Source: Pogonophryne albipinna (taxonomy: Eukaryota; Chordata; Actinopteri; Perciformes; Artedidraconidae). From it: DNA of 64,000 nt. The translations under genes and the position numbers were made by a program. Location of the stretch: the NCBI GenBank assembly GCA_028583405.1, contig CM053250.1, positions 38,947,142 through 39,011,141 of the forward strand, written 5' to 3'. A model generated the notes under the pieces. It was not told the DNA's origin, searched no databases, and was given only the letters and a program-made list of their open reading frames with translations. The first letter of the stretch is position 1. Every line of letters starts with the position of its first letter. Of the stretch, positions 47,701-56,339 are shown piece after piece.

Positions 47701-50700
47701 ATAACACACTGTTATTTACTCACCAATAACACACAATTATCCTTGCTTTTATTTATTGGTTTAATTCCATAATCTCTGGCTTTTTTGGCGTCCGTCAGGA
47801 ACTGAATTTCAAAATAAAAATAACCGGAAACAGACGTAGCATCATTGCGATACACAGCCACTGAACTGATTACCCAAGATCCTCAGCTATGGTTTAAGCT
47901 CGCTGATTGGATGTTTTAGCTGCAATGCATGTAGGGATATGGTGTTCATGCCATATCAAATCCGAAAAACTTTTTTTTAAAAAGAAAATACTTAATTCCG
48001 AGTGTTCTTGCTTTTCTCTTTGGAAGTCATCACATAACGGCATTGTAATACACGGTTCGGCTGTATTAAATATTACATATCTGCCGTAGTTCTTTATTTA
48101 TAGAGCCCTGATGAGAAGACCTTTGGAAAAACTGAAGAAATGCCGCCGAAACTGAATACTTGACGTGGATCATAAATATATCAACAATTAAACAACATCT
48201 TCAATTTCTCTTCACACAATACGTCTCCTTGCAGTATCAACACTAATTCGGCTGACTTTTACATTTGATCTAATTCGTAGATAGGTTATATTTACACCAT
48301 AACGGTGCACAGCTGATAGAAAAGGACTTGTAGTTTTTAAAGATATTACTGATTTTCTTTGAATGTAAGAATGTAAATACTGAGTCTGAAATAATATAGC
48401 AATATGCTGTAAAATGATGTGAAAGCATGAATAAAACTACACATCTTCAGATGTTGTACATACATAAGTGTCCTACACTAATAATACAAAGTTTTTATGG
48501 CTGTGTGTATCTTGTGTGCACCGCCTAGTGGTTAAAGCACGTTATTGAATTATTGTTTTTATGTGTTATATTTGATGAAAAAAATATTAAGAGTACATAC
48601 TTTCATAGGGAGAAAGTAGAAGGTCTGTGATAGAAATATAGAATATAAAAAATCAAGAAGATACTTTAAGTGATCTCTACAATAAAACAGTTTAGTGCTG
48701 GATGTACAAAGATATTAATAGGAGGAAGTGCAAAACAGAAACAACACGAATTAACCTTTATTTAAACATTAAATAATACTTTAGATTAAGGTCTTTGGGG
48801 GTATCTATCTACAGATAAATATTAAGCCTGACAAAGTACTTAACGTCTAATGTATTGCTTTCCTGCAATGTTAACTATGTTGAAGCACTTATTTTAACTG
48901 ATATTATACACATTAATTATACTCGTATGTAGATAGTATAAGAAATGTGCAGAATTCGACAGTTTAATGGTGGAGGTACACACATATTGATAGATGTCTT
49001 GTAATGCACTGTTGAGGAACCTGTGACCCAAGTTTTTCATTCATTGCATAACTACACCGTAGTTGTGTATATGATATGTCAATAAACCTTTGAAAATCTT
49101 GAAATCTTGAAAGGGATGTGCAAAATAGCAATTATATACAGTCTTTAATTAACTATTAGTAGAGAATAACGAGTAATGAATATACTTTATAAGGATCTGC
49201 AGATAAATGTTTAGTCTTCTCAAGCACAAACTATCAAATATCTCTCCTGATTGTTGGCACTTGACAATCACCTTTCCTGAATTTTACTCAGGTGTAACTA
49301 AAGTCTGATTTAAGGGTTGTTTATATTTCACATCATAAATCAGAATCTGCAAAGTAACTCAAATAAATGTAGTGGAGTAAAAATACCAGGTTCACCTCTG
49401 AATTGTAGTGGAGTAGAATTACAAAGTAACAATGAGCTGTCATGTGGGTATATATTAATGCTGCGCATTATGGACACAAGCAATTTTCACCCATTTATTA
49501 ATTATATGTTTTACATTTGATAACACCAATGTGTTTAATACTGGCAACTTCTAATTGTGGGAAAAACGAAAACGTTCAGTAGAGACGTCTCATAGACAGA
49601 GATGGGGTCCTTACTAAAAAAAAGTAATATATTACATATTACATATTACTTTAAAAAAAAGTAATATATTACACTACTTCGTTACTCTCTACATAAAGTA
49701 ACTCGTTACTTTACTCGTTACTTTACTCGCAGGCCCGGCCCGCCCCTCCCTGCAGGCAGATCACGCAGACTGCTAAAGTTTCAAATGTTCTCTTTAGTTC
49801 AGTTTCCATTGTCGCATAAGACTGATCCAGATCCTGAATGCTTTCCTATCTGACCGTGGCTGTCCTCTGTCTCCTGCTATCTGTATATTTTGCGCAGTCT
49901 ATCTCTGTTCACGCTGTTGCGTCGGCGTGTTCTCCTGCGTGTTGGCCATGTGTTGCACTGGAACCAGACACCGCAAAGACTTCAGCCGAGCACGTACGAA
50001 CTGCGCATGTGTGAGTGGCAATAACTCTCCTTACCAGCAGGCGGCTGTAGTGTGTATTCATCATTCAAAACAGGCAACAACTGGAAAACAGAGAAGAAGA
50101 ACAGACTACGTGATATAAACAAACAACAAATAGCTGTGCGTTAGCTTCACCTTAGCATGTGTTCTTTGCAGGTGTTTGTTGAGGTTTTATTATGATTTTA
50201 GTAAGTAACGAAGTAACGCGTGTCGGGGCAATGTTAGTAACTGTAGTGTGATTACTGAATTATAAAAGTAGCGCGTTACACTACTCCGTTACCGACAAAA
50301 GTAATATTATTACAGTAACGCGTTACACCCAACTCTGCTCATAGAACATTTTGCGAAACACAATAGACAGCAGGTGTAGTTCTGGGGGGGCGTTCGATTC
50401 CAGTTTTGGATAGTCTGGCGTGGTTTCGTTCCATTTCAAACAGCTGTTTGAAGCTCAACGTAACCTTGGCGCACTGCCACTCCAACATCCAATCCCAGAG
50501 CTTTAAGATTAATCACAGGGACAGTAGTCCTAAACGATAGCTGGGGATGGGTAGTGTAGTGGCTTCGGCCATCCTAAACTCAGAAATGTTTTTCGGATTT
50601 GATATGGCATTAACACCATATCCCTACATGCATTGCGGCTAAAACATCCAATCAACGAGCTTAAACCATAGCTGAGGATCTTGGGTAATCAGTTCAGTGG

Positions 50701-53700
50701 CTGTGTATTGCAATGATGCTCGAAATGTCCCTTATAGGCCTACGTCTGTTTCCGGTTATTTTTATTTTGAAATTCAGTTCCTGACGGACGCCAAAAAAAG
50801 GGGGAAATCGTGTTGGTGAACACGAATCAATAGATTAAATGTGGTGACTATAACACGAAATGCCGTGGGACTGGGTTGTCCCAGCAGATCACACACACAG
50901 CCAAAGACGTGACCGGGGCCAAATGTCACTTCAAATGTGACAAATGTGACGTCTTTGAGTTGTGAAAAGCGCTATATAAATAAAATGCATTATTATTATT
51001 ATTATTAAAGCTATCGCAGAGCAATCACTTGGTATATAACAAAAGATGTAAGAAAGAAATGACAGTGCAGTAGGGGTTGAATGTGGGATGGGGCAGATAC
51101 CTGTTTCCTGGAGGAGAGGGCGCTCTTTGGCCGGCTCTGGCGACCCGCCTTCCTCCCAGCTTCAGAGGTGTCCCGGCAGCTGCGGCGCAGGCTGGTGGCG
51201 CTGTTGTCAGGGTGGGTGGACAGCGGGCTGGGGAGACACAAGCAGCATGTTACATCTGGTCTGCTTCTATGTGCTGTAGGGTTTATGTATGGGTCTTGAA
51301 ATCCTGTAAAAAAAAAGGAGGAGCTGATTTGAAACAAAAACTACTTTAGATATTGTTTTATATACTCTTTACCCAATTGTGAACAGATTATCACTGCCTT
51401 CTGAATCCAGTAGAAGGTGAAGCAGGTTTCTTCTAACCCATATTAGTGCTAACTGCTAACATTTGAAATGGGGGCTGGTATGGGTGAACCTCTGAAACCA
51501 CTGGAGCCCATGTTTTCCATAATGAAGCTGGAAAGATTATTGCATTGGGACTGCCTGCACTGAAAAAACTGAAACAGTGACTTTAACTAAATGTCAAAAA
51601 ATGTCACTATTAGGTTAGTTGTGTTAATGTTTAACTCCAAGGCCAGGCTGAGAGAAAACAAACGCAAAACAACGAATGACATCATCAGGGTTATTCTCGC
51701 AGACAAGGCTCCTCAAGATCCACAGAAGATTTTCTTCCACTCTTTCACAGGCTGGGCATTACTTCTCACGATGAATAAACTGATACTTTACATGTTTAAA
51801 ATTGGTGGAGGGTCTGAATGAATTAACGAACATGTATGATATGGTGTGAACAGTACCTGAGGTAGAGGATCCGTGCTATCAAGCCATACAGCACGATGGC
51901 GAGGAGCAGCGGTATGACGTAGAAAATGGCGAAGTCAATGAGGTATATGGGCAGGTAGAGCTCCCGTTTGACTTTGTAGCCGCACTGCACATGTCCGTCC
52001 TGGTTCACCTGATGTCACACATGGTAGAGACGCTGGGTTAAAACAGGCGTCCAGGTCATACACATCTTACACATCTCAACACAATGACACTACTCTCAGA
52101 AATTCTACAGAAGTCTTACAAAAGTTTGACAGTTGAACCGCAATATGAACAATTGTTTATCAGAAAAAAATGTGTTCATGACTCATGTAAGGACTTACTT
52201 TGCAGTCCCTGTGGAGGACATCATTTACCTATATAGCCTCCCATAGCAATGTATCAATATTAAAGTATTACAATAAATACACATAGACTTCCGGTATGGG
52301 GTGTGGTGAATAGACGCGTGCTCGGTTGGCTCTAACTTTCCCACTCTTATTTACCTTTTAAACCTCGTTTTTTTTCAACATAATTTGTTTGCAACAGCTT
52401 TATAAGCCAGTGTTAACTGCAAAGACCTCCGGCAATGTCGAAAGCAAAGGGAAAACAAGCTGAAAAGGGCAAAGGGTCTCCGTCAGCGTCGACTCCTAGC
52501 ATAACTCCAGCTCCGACTCCGAGCATTACTACAGCTTCGACTCCTAGCATAACTTTGGCTGACATTAGCTTGCTACTGGATGGACATAGAGCAGCTCTCA
52601 CGGCTGATTTCAAATCCTCATACGAGTCCTGGACAGCATACATTCCACTATCACAGGCAGCGGATACATTCTCTGGAAGCTAATGCTAATGAAGTCGACC
52701 AACGTCTCCAGCAACTTGAGAACGCATGATCCGCTCTGAAGGGGGACAACGAGACACTCAAAACTAAGGTAGCAGATTTGGAGGGACGCAGCAGACACCA
52801 AAATCTTCGGATTATTGGCCTACCTGAATCTATCGAAGGTCCCCGTCCGTCTGCCTTCTTCTCTCAACTCCTCGTTGATACCCTCGGCACGGAGATTCTT
52901 GCTTCGCCCCCCGAGCTTGACCGAGCTCACCGGAGCCTCGCGCCCAAGCCTGCCCCAGGAGGGAGACCGAGACCTGTCATCCTGCGCTTCCACCGCTCCC
53001 AAATTAAGGACCTAGTGATCCGTGAGGCCCGCAGGCAGGGTGAGCTGAACTACAAAGGCCATAAGATCAGCTTGTATGATGACTACAGCCCCGACTTGTT
53101 AAAGCAGTTGATGGAACATTTGCATCTTTCGATCAGCTGGCCCGTAAATTCAATCTACCTACGTCCCACTTCTTCAGATATTTACAAGTCCAAGATTTTA
53201 TTCGTAATCGTTTTCCAAGTTTCCCTGCTATTCCTCCTTCTACCTGGGTTGACAGTATCTTAAGTATTAACCCTAACCTCAAGGGTACCATTTCAAAGCT
53301 ATAAATACTCTTTTCACATGCCACCCTCTGCCCTCTGATAACTTTCGAACTAATTGGTCTGAGGACCTCAATATAGAGATAGGGACTGAGGTTTGGCAGT
53401 CTATTTTGAAACGTGTCCACACATCATCCATTTGTGCCCGCCACGGGGTTTTACAATGTAAAGTGGTCCATAGAGTGCACTGGTCCAAAAGTAAACTAGC
53501 TCGCATCTATCCTGGTACTGATCCTAACTGTGATAAATGTCACCTAGGACCAGCTAATCTCGTCCACATGTTTTGGACTTGCCCCACCCTATCTCAGTTT
53601 TGGAAGTCTGTCTTTGACTCACTCTCAGCTATCACGTCTGTTACCATCCATCCCTCACCCTTAATTGGCCTGTTTGGTGTGTTACCCGTTGACCATTTAC

Positions 53701-56339
53701 TGCCATCTTATTTAGCTGAACTTGTAGCTTTCCTCACATTGCTGGCTAGGCGCGTTATTTTGATGCATTGGAAGGGTCCTCGTCCCCCCTCTCATACACA
53801 TTGGATAAAGGATGCCCTATACTTTGTGAAATTGGAAAAAATTAAACACTGTATTAGGGGCTCAGACTTAAAGTTCACAAAAATATGGCTACCCTTCTTA
53901 GAACATGTTAAGTCCCTCCAGTTGGAGTCTGTCCCCATTGGCTGAGTCGCCCCCCCCCCCCTGTACCGCAACAGCTCACAGGAATGCTCACAAAATGTCT
54001 CGCAGGTTTTTATTTATTTATTTTTATTTATTTTTATATATATATATTGTATTTTTTTTAATTATTATTATCATTTTTATTTTTTATTTCATTATTACAT
54101 TATTGTCTAATTGTAACTGATGTATTGTGTCTTGGGGTTGTTTTGTAAGAAATCGCAGGGGTAATGCATTGTACTGCTGCTGTCTTTGTGTATTGAAAAT
54201 CGCAAAAATAAATCATATATAAAAAATAAATAAATACACATAAATGTACATTTGCACTGTATACCTTACACATTATGTATGTTTACACTAAGATTTTATT
54301 TTTTTATCAAATGCCTAGTTTTCGAATAGTTGTTGATCAATCTGCTGCAGGTTAACCTCTCATTCATTATCTGTAGCTGCTCTTTACAGGGTTGGGGGGG
54401 CTGACGTTGGGCGAGACACGGGTTACACCCAGGTTGACAGATGAGACAGACAACCATTCAAGAGCACATTCAAACAAAATGTAGAATCAACATTTCTCTA
54501 ACCTGCATGTCTTTGGACTGTGAGAGGAAGTTGCCCCCCCCGGAGAAGTCCCCATGCTAACACCAGGAGAACATGCAGACTATACACGCCCAGCCAGCCA
54601 GTGGGCTCAAACCCAAAACCCTCTTGCACACAAAAAGGAATGCAAAATGCAGTATATACATTTATTTATACCTGAATGTCCACCAGGAAAAACCACAGCA
54701 TGCAGTAGACGCAGGTGAAGAACCACAGGCCTGCGATGATCCGCTTGGCCCGGGACACTGTGCACACGGTCTGAGCCTTCATGGGATGGCAGATAGCTAT
54801 GTACCTGCATGCAAAAAAATGGAAGGTTCAAACACAACCATGGCTGTTAATATGTTAACCCTGAACATCTGTTGGTAGTAGATAACACTGGTTTTAAGTT
54901 GTCTACATTACATTACAGTACATATAATTTAGGTTATATCCAAAGCTTCTTACAATTAGTGCAGATATATTCACTTCAAGCAAGATCATACCATAGTAAG
55001 TGCTGGTGAATCAGTTACAAGGCCTAAATTAACTCTAAACTGTTTTTGTGTCTAAAAACGTGCAGCAGAGCAGTGAGCAGCGCCTCCTCTCTTGCTAAAC
55101 GTTATAATAGCTTCTTAGTTTATAGGCCTGAGGCTGTGTGTGAGAGTTTTCCTGGGTGTTCAATCATTCATCCAAGCAGTTGGCATTAAGATATGGAGAG
55201 ATCATCAGGTTTTTCATACATATATATGTGAAGAAGGCCACTGCTTATCATTGACTCTTGTATTGTTTCATAGCTTATTAGCTGTTTTTAATGGTTGAGA
55301 TATTAGATTACACTACTACATTACATTTTATATATATTTTAGGTGATGATCGAGATAGACAGAACAAGATGCACATATTTCTCTCTCTCTCTCTATGATG
55401 TACCTTGTGCTGCTTCAGCATTTATGTTAATATAACAGTTTATGACGGGCCAAAACATTCCGAAACTTTAGGTCTAATTTAGTATAATTGACTTCATGAC
55501 TTTTACTGTACTTGTTCTGTTGAATGTATTTGCAGGAGGTTTCTGTGGTGGGTTGTGTTTCTCTATGTGTAGCAGACATAATGTTTGGTTAGATTGTGGC
55601 TCAATAACTACTACAAAGATAAGGGAAACTCTATAACCACTTTATTTAGCGAAGACATTGAAATGTTTTTTGAACAGCAAATTACCAAATTGTGCAAATA
55701 AGAATTGAGCACCATAGATTGCACATTGACTGTCATCGATGTGATGTCAGTGGTTCCTATTTTTAAGAAAAACAAGACGTGCCATCAGAGGAAATTCTGA
55801 CTCGTTCACATATAGAGCTTAAGTTTAAACACTTGTCCAACGCTATGCAATTTAAAAGACAAGTAATTTTTCCGTGAAAGTAAAATCAATGACAATAACA
55901 ACTAAAAAAATGAATGTCCAGCCGAAGCTGTACAGAGAGAAGTTATCTTTGCTCACCTCTCCAGGGTGAAGGCGGTGATGGAGCAGGAGGACACGTTTAT
56001 GCCCAGGTACTGCAGGTAGGTGATGCCCAGGCAGCCGGCGTGGCCAAATATCCACGTTCCCGTCAGACTGTCGGACACGTTGGGCAGCCCCGCCGCCACC
56101 AGCACTGTCAGGTCCGCTATGGCCAGGCTGACCAGGTAACAGTTGGTGGGTGTCCTCATGTGACGGGTGTTTAGGACCACGAGGACCACCATGATGTTTC
56201 CCACAATGCCCGCACCACAAACCACAAGGACTAGGAACACTGACACAGCCTTGTACTCCAGCGAGTCAGAGACGGCGGCGCTGGGACTCAGAGAGATGTT
56301 GGTCGGGGTGTCCATTCTGGAGCTCACGTTGTTAGTCAT
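22726..56339 (-). CDS. trhr2: Thyrotropin-releasing hormone receptor, TRHR2 type (five coding exons, 460 aa)
   Basis: Class A G-protein-coupled receptor for TRH at the plasma membrane; the family couples mainly through Gq. Coding exons run 56339-55957, 54804-54672, 52008-51857, 51227-51101 and 23313-22726. All four introns are GT-AG, phases 2,0,2,0 close, total 1383 nt. Visible in the protein: N-glycosylation sites at N4 and N14; seven membrane segments beginning near residue 30; ERY (127-129) as the DRY equivalent; C103 and C181 for the conserved disulfide; a third cytoplasmic loop around 222-265; WMPYR at 281-285; NPVIY at 318-322. Residues matching those known to contact TRH in TRHR1 are present (Y111, N115, Y284, R308). 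Wording such as [21 protein letters not shown] and [12 protein letters not shown] is nearer TRHR2 than TRHR1. The start chosen is the ATG at 56339; the frame opens further upstream only from a TTG. Receptor identity is firm, paralogue assignment less so. Confidence 0.93.
24409..24627 (-). pseudogene. Merlin/IS1595-like transposase, C-terminal exon
   Basis: Reads [20 protein letters not shown] then [13 protein letters not shown]...[21 protein letters not shown] to a stop. NHSxxFVDPxTGAHTxxIE is the end of the DDE core in IS1595 and Merlin transposases; the Glu after HTQHI is the third catalytic residue. The first two Asp are not found nearby, so the gene has lost its middle. It lies just inside the left arm and reads towards it. 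Confidence 0.7.
24930..25776. mobile_element. MITE with CCTCATTCACACC ends
   Basis: Left end CCTCATTCACACCAACGCAA; right end is the inverse, CCTCATTCACACCAACGGTG. The flanks give only TA, so the superfamily is open. An L2 3' fragment (24971-25252) is inserted in its left part. A short open frame at 25427-25666 has no recognisable features. Confidence 0.65.
24971..25252 (-). mobile_element. L2-like LINE 3' fragment
   Basis: Same sequence and orientation as 2449-2707: ATCA repeats, then TATATAGCCCAATATCACAA and GAGGGATCCCTCTCCC. Flanked by ATGCT (24966-24970 and 25253-25257), a possible short target duplication. A severely 5'-truncated copy. Confidence 0.85.
25799..28146. mobile_element. TTAA-type element (CTAA duplication) with a nested hAT
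   Basis: Ends CCTGTTAAACCCCAAGG and, inverted, CCTGTTAAACCCCGAGC; flanks CTAA at 25795-25798 and 28147-28150. The 4-bp duplication resembles TTAA-target elements with one changed base. 26020-26300 is shared with 19835-20095. No transposase recognised. Confidence 0.65.
26675..27864. mobile_element. Non-autonomous hAT element
   Basis: Ends CAGTGGTTCTCAAAC and GTTTGAGAACCACTG type; exact 8-bp duplication TACTAACC (26667-26674 and 27865-27872). GTACCCCC motifs lie next to both ends. The terminal motif is related to that of the element at 1093-1895. Confidence 0.9.
28400..28555 (-). pseudogene. Small basic frame, possible N-terminal exon of the Merlin-like transposase
   Basis: A 51-codon frame beginning [20 protein letters not shown] and rich in Lys and Arg. 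It ends at TAG, a few bases before a good donor (ATG|GTATGT). It is on the same strand as, and 3.8 kb upstream of, the C-terminal transposase exon. The link is inference from strand, position and composition; the sequence between holds only other elements. Confidence 0.35.
28718..28996 (+). CDS. Unidentified acidic reading frame inside the 14.9-kb element
   Basis: 92 codons from ATG at 28718, reading [20 protein letters not shown]... with an acidic stretch [13 protein letters not shown]. It starts 162 bp from, and divergent to, the basic frame at 28400-28555, so one promoter region could serve both. It may be the first exon of the CCDC106-like cargo gene. I do not recognise the sequence. Confidence 0.35.
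   Translation: MLPNKNIIKVLNEIQIFGAPCSLTVVSSWDNMLEIQVPPELHFEMGLGTKKSSTVLQIAPDSEEDSGKEEEPAQPTNNTRMNGESSMESLAL
29809..30628. mobile_element. TTAA-target DNA element
   Basis: Ends AGGTCCCATGTCATG and its inverse GCATGACATGGGACCT, with TTAA at 29805-29808 and 30629-30632. 820 bp, with a C run at 29986-30002. No coding sequence recognised. Confidence 0.87.
30976..31046 (+). pseudogene. CCDC106-like cargo: possible exon (first copy)
   Basis: Preceded by a pyrimidine tract and AG, followed by GTAAAA. Reads [20 protein letters not shown], Lys-rich. It parallels the candidate exon at 36427-36486, so one is probably a duplicate of the other. Assignment to the cargo gene rests on that parallel and its position. 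Confidence 0.4.
31193..32497. mobile_element. Non-autonomous hAT-like element
   Basis: Ends CAGCGCCATAT and ATATGGCGCTG; exact 8-bp duplication GAGCTGCC (31185-31192 and 32498-32505). TTCCGGGGAACGAT-type sequence is repeated inverted near both ends. No transposase. It split a short open stretch (LLKQSLELP) that may be another cargo exon. Confidence 0.88.
32690..35030. repeat. Degenerate tandem repeats of about 330-420 bp
   Basis: Starts with two copies of GGGCCTGAGCACGAAGTGTG (32699 and 32749). Four related blocks follow, at about 33590, 34010, 34440 and 34790. They share TAGGGAAATGATCG, TTCCACTCCAGGACA-type sequence, TCAGCCCATATCCA, GGGGAGCTCGTAAGCTAACG-type sequence and CCATTTTTGACGATTTA. 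Open frames within them are short and unrelated to known genes. The repeat is common in teleosts as I recall, but its class is not clear. Confidence 0.75.
35039..35090. repeat. (CA)n microsatellite
   Basis: CA run with a few interruptions. From here to 36426 I see no further element; a short frame at 35490-35720 has no recognisable feature. Confidence 0.95.
36427..36486 (+). pseudogene. CCDC106-like cargo: possible exon (second copy)
   Basis: Bounded by AG and GTAATT. Reads [19 protein letters not shown], similar in pattern to 30976-31046 (SVxQP...K/R-rich). Confidence 0.4.
36841..36900 (+). pseudogene. CCDC106-like cargo: possible 60-nt exon
   Basis: Follows TACAG and precedes GTAGGC. Reads [19 protein letters not shown]. 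Supported only by splice signals and an open frame. Confidence 0.35.
37092..37197 (+). pseudogene. CCDC106-like cargo: coiled-coil exon, decayed
   Basis: Acceptor TTTGTTTCAG, donor GTAAAG. Reads [15 protein letters not shown], then a TGA where CGA (Arg) is likely ancestral, then EIATLRE. After one frame change it reads [12 protein letters not shown]. The heptad-like Leu/Glu pattern matches the coiled coil of CCDC106-like proteins. One stop and one frameshift make it a pseudogene. Confidence 0.55.
37552..37910 (+). pseudogene. CCDC106-like cargo: C-terminal exon, decayed
   Basis: Acceptor TTGTTTTACAG. Reads [20 protein letters not shown] and [10 protein letters not shown], then a TAG, then [13 protein letters not shown] and a TGA. 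After a frame change it continues [20 protein letters not shown]. The VDRNT...APIAEL pattern is the conserved end of CCDC106-like proteins, whose function in fish transposon copies is unknown to me. The last 130 bp lie in the right arm and recur inverted in the left arm. Confidence 0.6.
40728..42848. repeat. Foldback with arms of about 0.5 kb in intron 4
   Basis: 40728 to about 41234 and about 42287-42848 are inverted copies (for example TCCTTGGAGCGAGGGGCGGG and AAATGGATGTTATTAAGGGC), roughly nine bases in ten alike, with small indels. The loop holds unrelated sequence and a ~175-bp tandem repeat. No target duplication found. 38526-40240, to its left, has no recognisable feature. Confidence 0.8.
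41815..42390. repeat. Tandem repeat of about 175 bp
   Basis: Units begin at about 41815, 41985, 42158 and 42343 with GTCCAACAGTATCAGTCTCA-type sequence. They also share GGACTTTGACAGAGGATT and AGTACACAGTAAAAGTACTT. The last unit belongs to the right foldback arm, so the array seems to have grown from it. Confidence 0.78.
44037..44930 (+). mobile_element. piggyBac-type element, internally deleted
   Basis: Ends CCCTCTACAGCAT and, inverted, CCCTCTATGGCAT; TTAA at 44033-44036 and 44931-44934. Inside, a frame at 44514 reads [14 protein letters not shown]...IPSDSEDSE, like the acidic N-terminus of piggyBac transposases, and is then replaced by a CA repeat (44613-44705). The catalytic part is missing. 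It interrupts a LINE reverse transcriptase between the YADD box and the KYLG motif. Confidence 0.83.
44613..44705. repeat. (CA)n microsatellite with GACA interruptions
   Basis: CA run mixed with CAGA units, within the piggyBac-type element. Frames across it are repeat artefacts. Confidence 0.95.
45111..47316. other. Intron sequence without identified gene
   Basis: Short frames at 45535-45909 and 46081-46305 (with [16 protein letters not shown] and [13 protein letters not shown]) look like decayed coding fragments, but I recognise no family. 46770-46830 has CG-rich palindromic sequence (CCGCTTCGCGTCGGGCCGAA) like the end of a MITE. Nothing else is supportable. Confidence 0.4.
47324..50878. 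mobile_element. Foldback-family DNA element, second member
   Basis: Ends CAACCCAGTCTCACGGCATG and its inverse; the inverted terminal sequence continues for over 70 bp (through AATCTATTGATTCGTGTTCA). Flanked by TCCCAGC (47317-47323 and 50879-50885). Internal stretches 47870-48350, 48520-48560 and 48790-49190 match the element at 7017-9759, so the two are one family; here the arms have diverged in content and a hAT element (49597-50337) is nested. Confidence 0.82.
49597..50337. mobile_element. Non-autonomous hAT element nested in the foldback element
   Basis: Ends CAGAGATGGGGTCCTTAC and, inverted, CAGAGTTGGGTGTAACGCG; exact 8-bp duplication CTCATAGA (49589-49596 and 50338-50345). Subterminal GTAACGCGTTAC-type repeats resemble those in the hAT at 5281-6686. 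No transposase. Confidence 0.88.
50936..51007 (+). repeat. LINE/SINE 3' tail next to trhr2 exon 4
   Basis: TTGTGAAAAGCGCTATATAA followed by ATAAAATG and an ATT repeat, the 3' end type shared by fish CR1/L2 LINEs and their SINEs. It lies about 95 bp inside intron 4 from the exon 4 donor. Confidence 0.65.
51101..51227 (-). CDS. trhr2: trhr2 coding exon 4 (third intracellular loop)
   Basis: 127 nt completing S223 and encoding [15 protein letters not shown]... to SSRKQ. The sequence is basic and Ser-rich, as expected of the third loop; SSRKQ is the conserved end of this loop in TRH receptors. The acceptor is TCTCCCCAG and the donor GTATCT. The exon would be easy to miss because only its ends are strongly conserved. 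Confidence 0.88.
51857..52008 (-). CDS. trhr2: trhr2 coding exon 3 (ECL2 and TM5)
   Basis: 152 nt beginning [12 protein letters not shown], which carries disulfide Cys181, followed by TM5 ([20 protein letters not shown]) and ILYL, then two bases of S223. The acceptor is GACATCAG and the donor GTACTG. Confidence 0.92.
52435..53112 (+). pseudogene. L1 ORF1 protein remnant
   Basis: Starts [19 protein letters not shown], with a Ser/Thr/Pro repeat of TPSIT type, and stops at 52681. In other frames come coiled-coil sequence ([28 protein letters not shown]) and the RRM part, [20 protein letters not shown] and [20 protein letters not shown]. In L1 this protein trimerises and binds its RNA. A frameshift and stop make it inactive. 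Confidence 0.8.
53113..53945 (+). pseudogene. L1 ORF2 C-terminal remnant
   Basis: Reads [20 protein letters not shown], then after a frame change (about 53300) [20 protein letters not shown] and [20 protein letters not shown], the Cys-rich motif near the end of fish L1 ORF2, ending VPIG at 53945. No catalytic part remains. Confidence 0.78.
54672..54804 (-). CDS. trhr2: trhr2 coding exon 2 (TM4 region)
   Basis: 133 nt: last base of R128, then 44 codons beginning [13 protein letters not shown] and ending in WFFLVDIQ. The acceptor is ...GCATGCAG before 54804 and the donor is GTATAA after 54672. This is the second intracellular loop and TM4 of the receptor. Confidence 0.92.
54805..55956 (-). other. 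trhr2 intron 1
   Basis: 1152 bp between exons 1 and 2 with canonical ends. It contains a short CT run near 55380 and no element I can identify. The remaining introns are described under their repeats; intron 3 (51228-51856) has no recognised insert. Confidence 0.8.
55957..56339 (-). CDS. trhr2: trhr2 coding exon 1 (N-terminus to ERY motif)
   Basis: Encodes residues 1-127 plus two bases of R128: glycosylated N-tail, TM1 to TM3 and the start of the ERY motif. The donor follows CTGGAGAG as GTGAGC at 55956-55951. In-frame ATGs lie at 56339 and 56315; the first is preferred as the longest with a normal start codon. Confidence 0.93.

Larger units (their letters stand above)
52286..54228 (+). mobile_element. 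Internally deleted L1 retrotransposon in trhr2 intron 2
   Basis: Flanked by an exact 14-bp duplication AATAAATACACATA (52272-52285 and 54229-54242). It has a 5' UTR, ORF1, the very end of ORF2, an A/T-rich 3' UTR and an A-rich tail, in the plus direction, antisense to trhr2. ORF1 joins ORF2 C-terminal sequence near 53113; most of ORF2 (endonuclease, RT) is absent. Confidence 0.87.
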
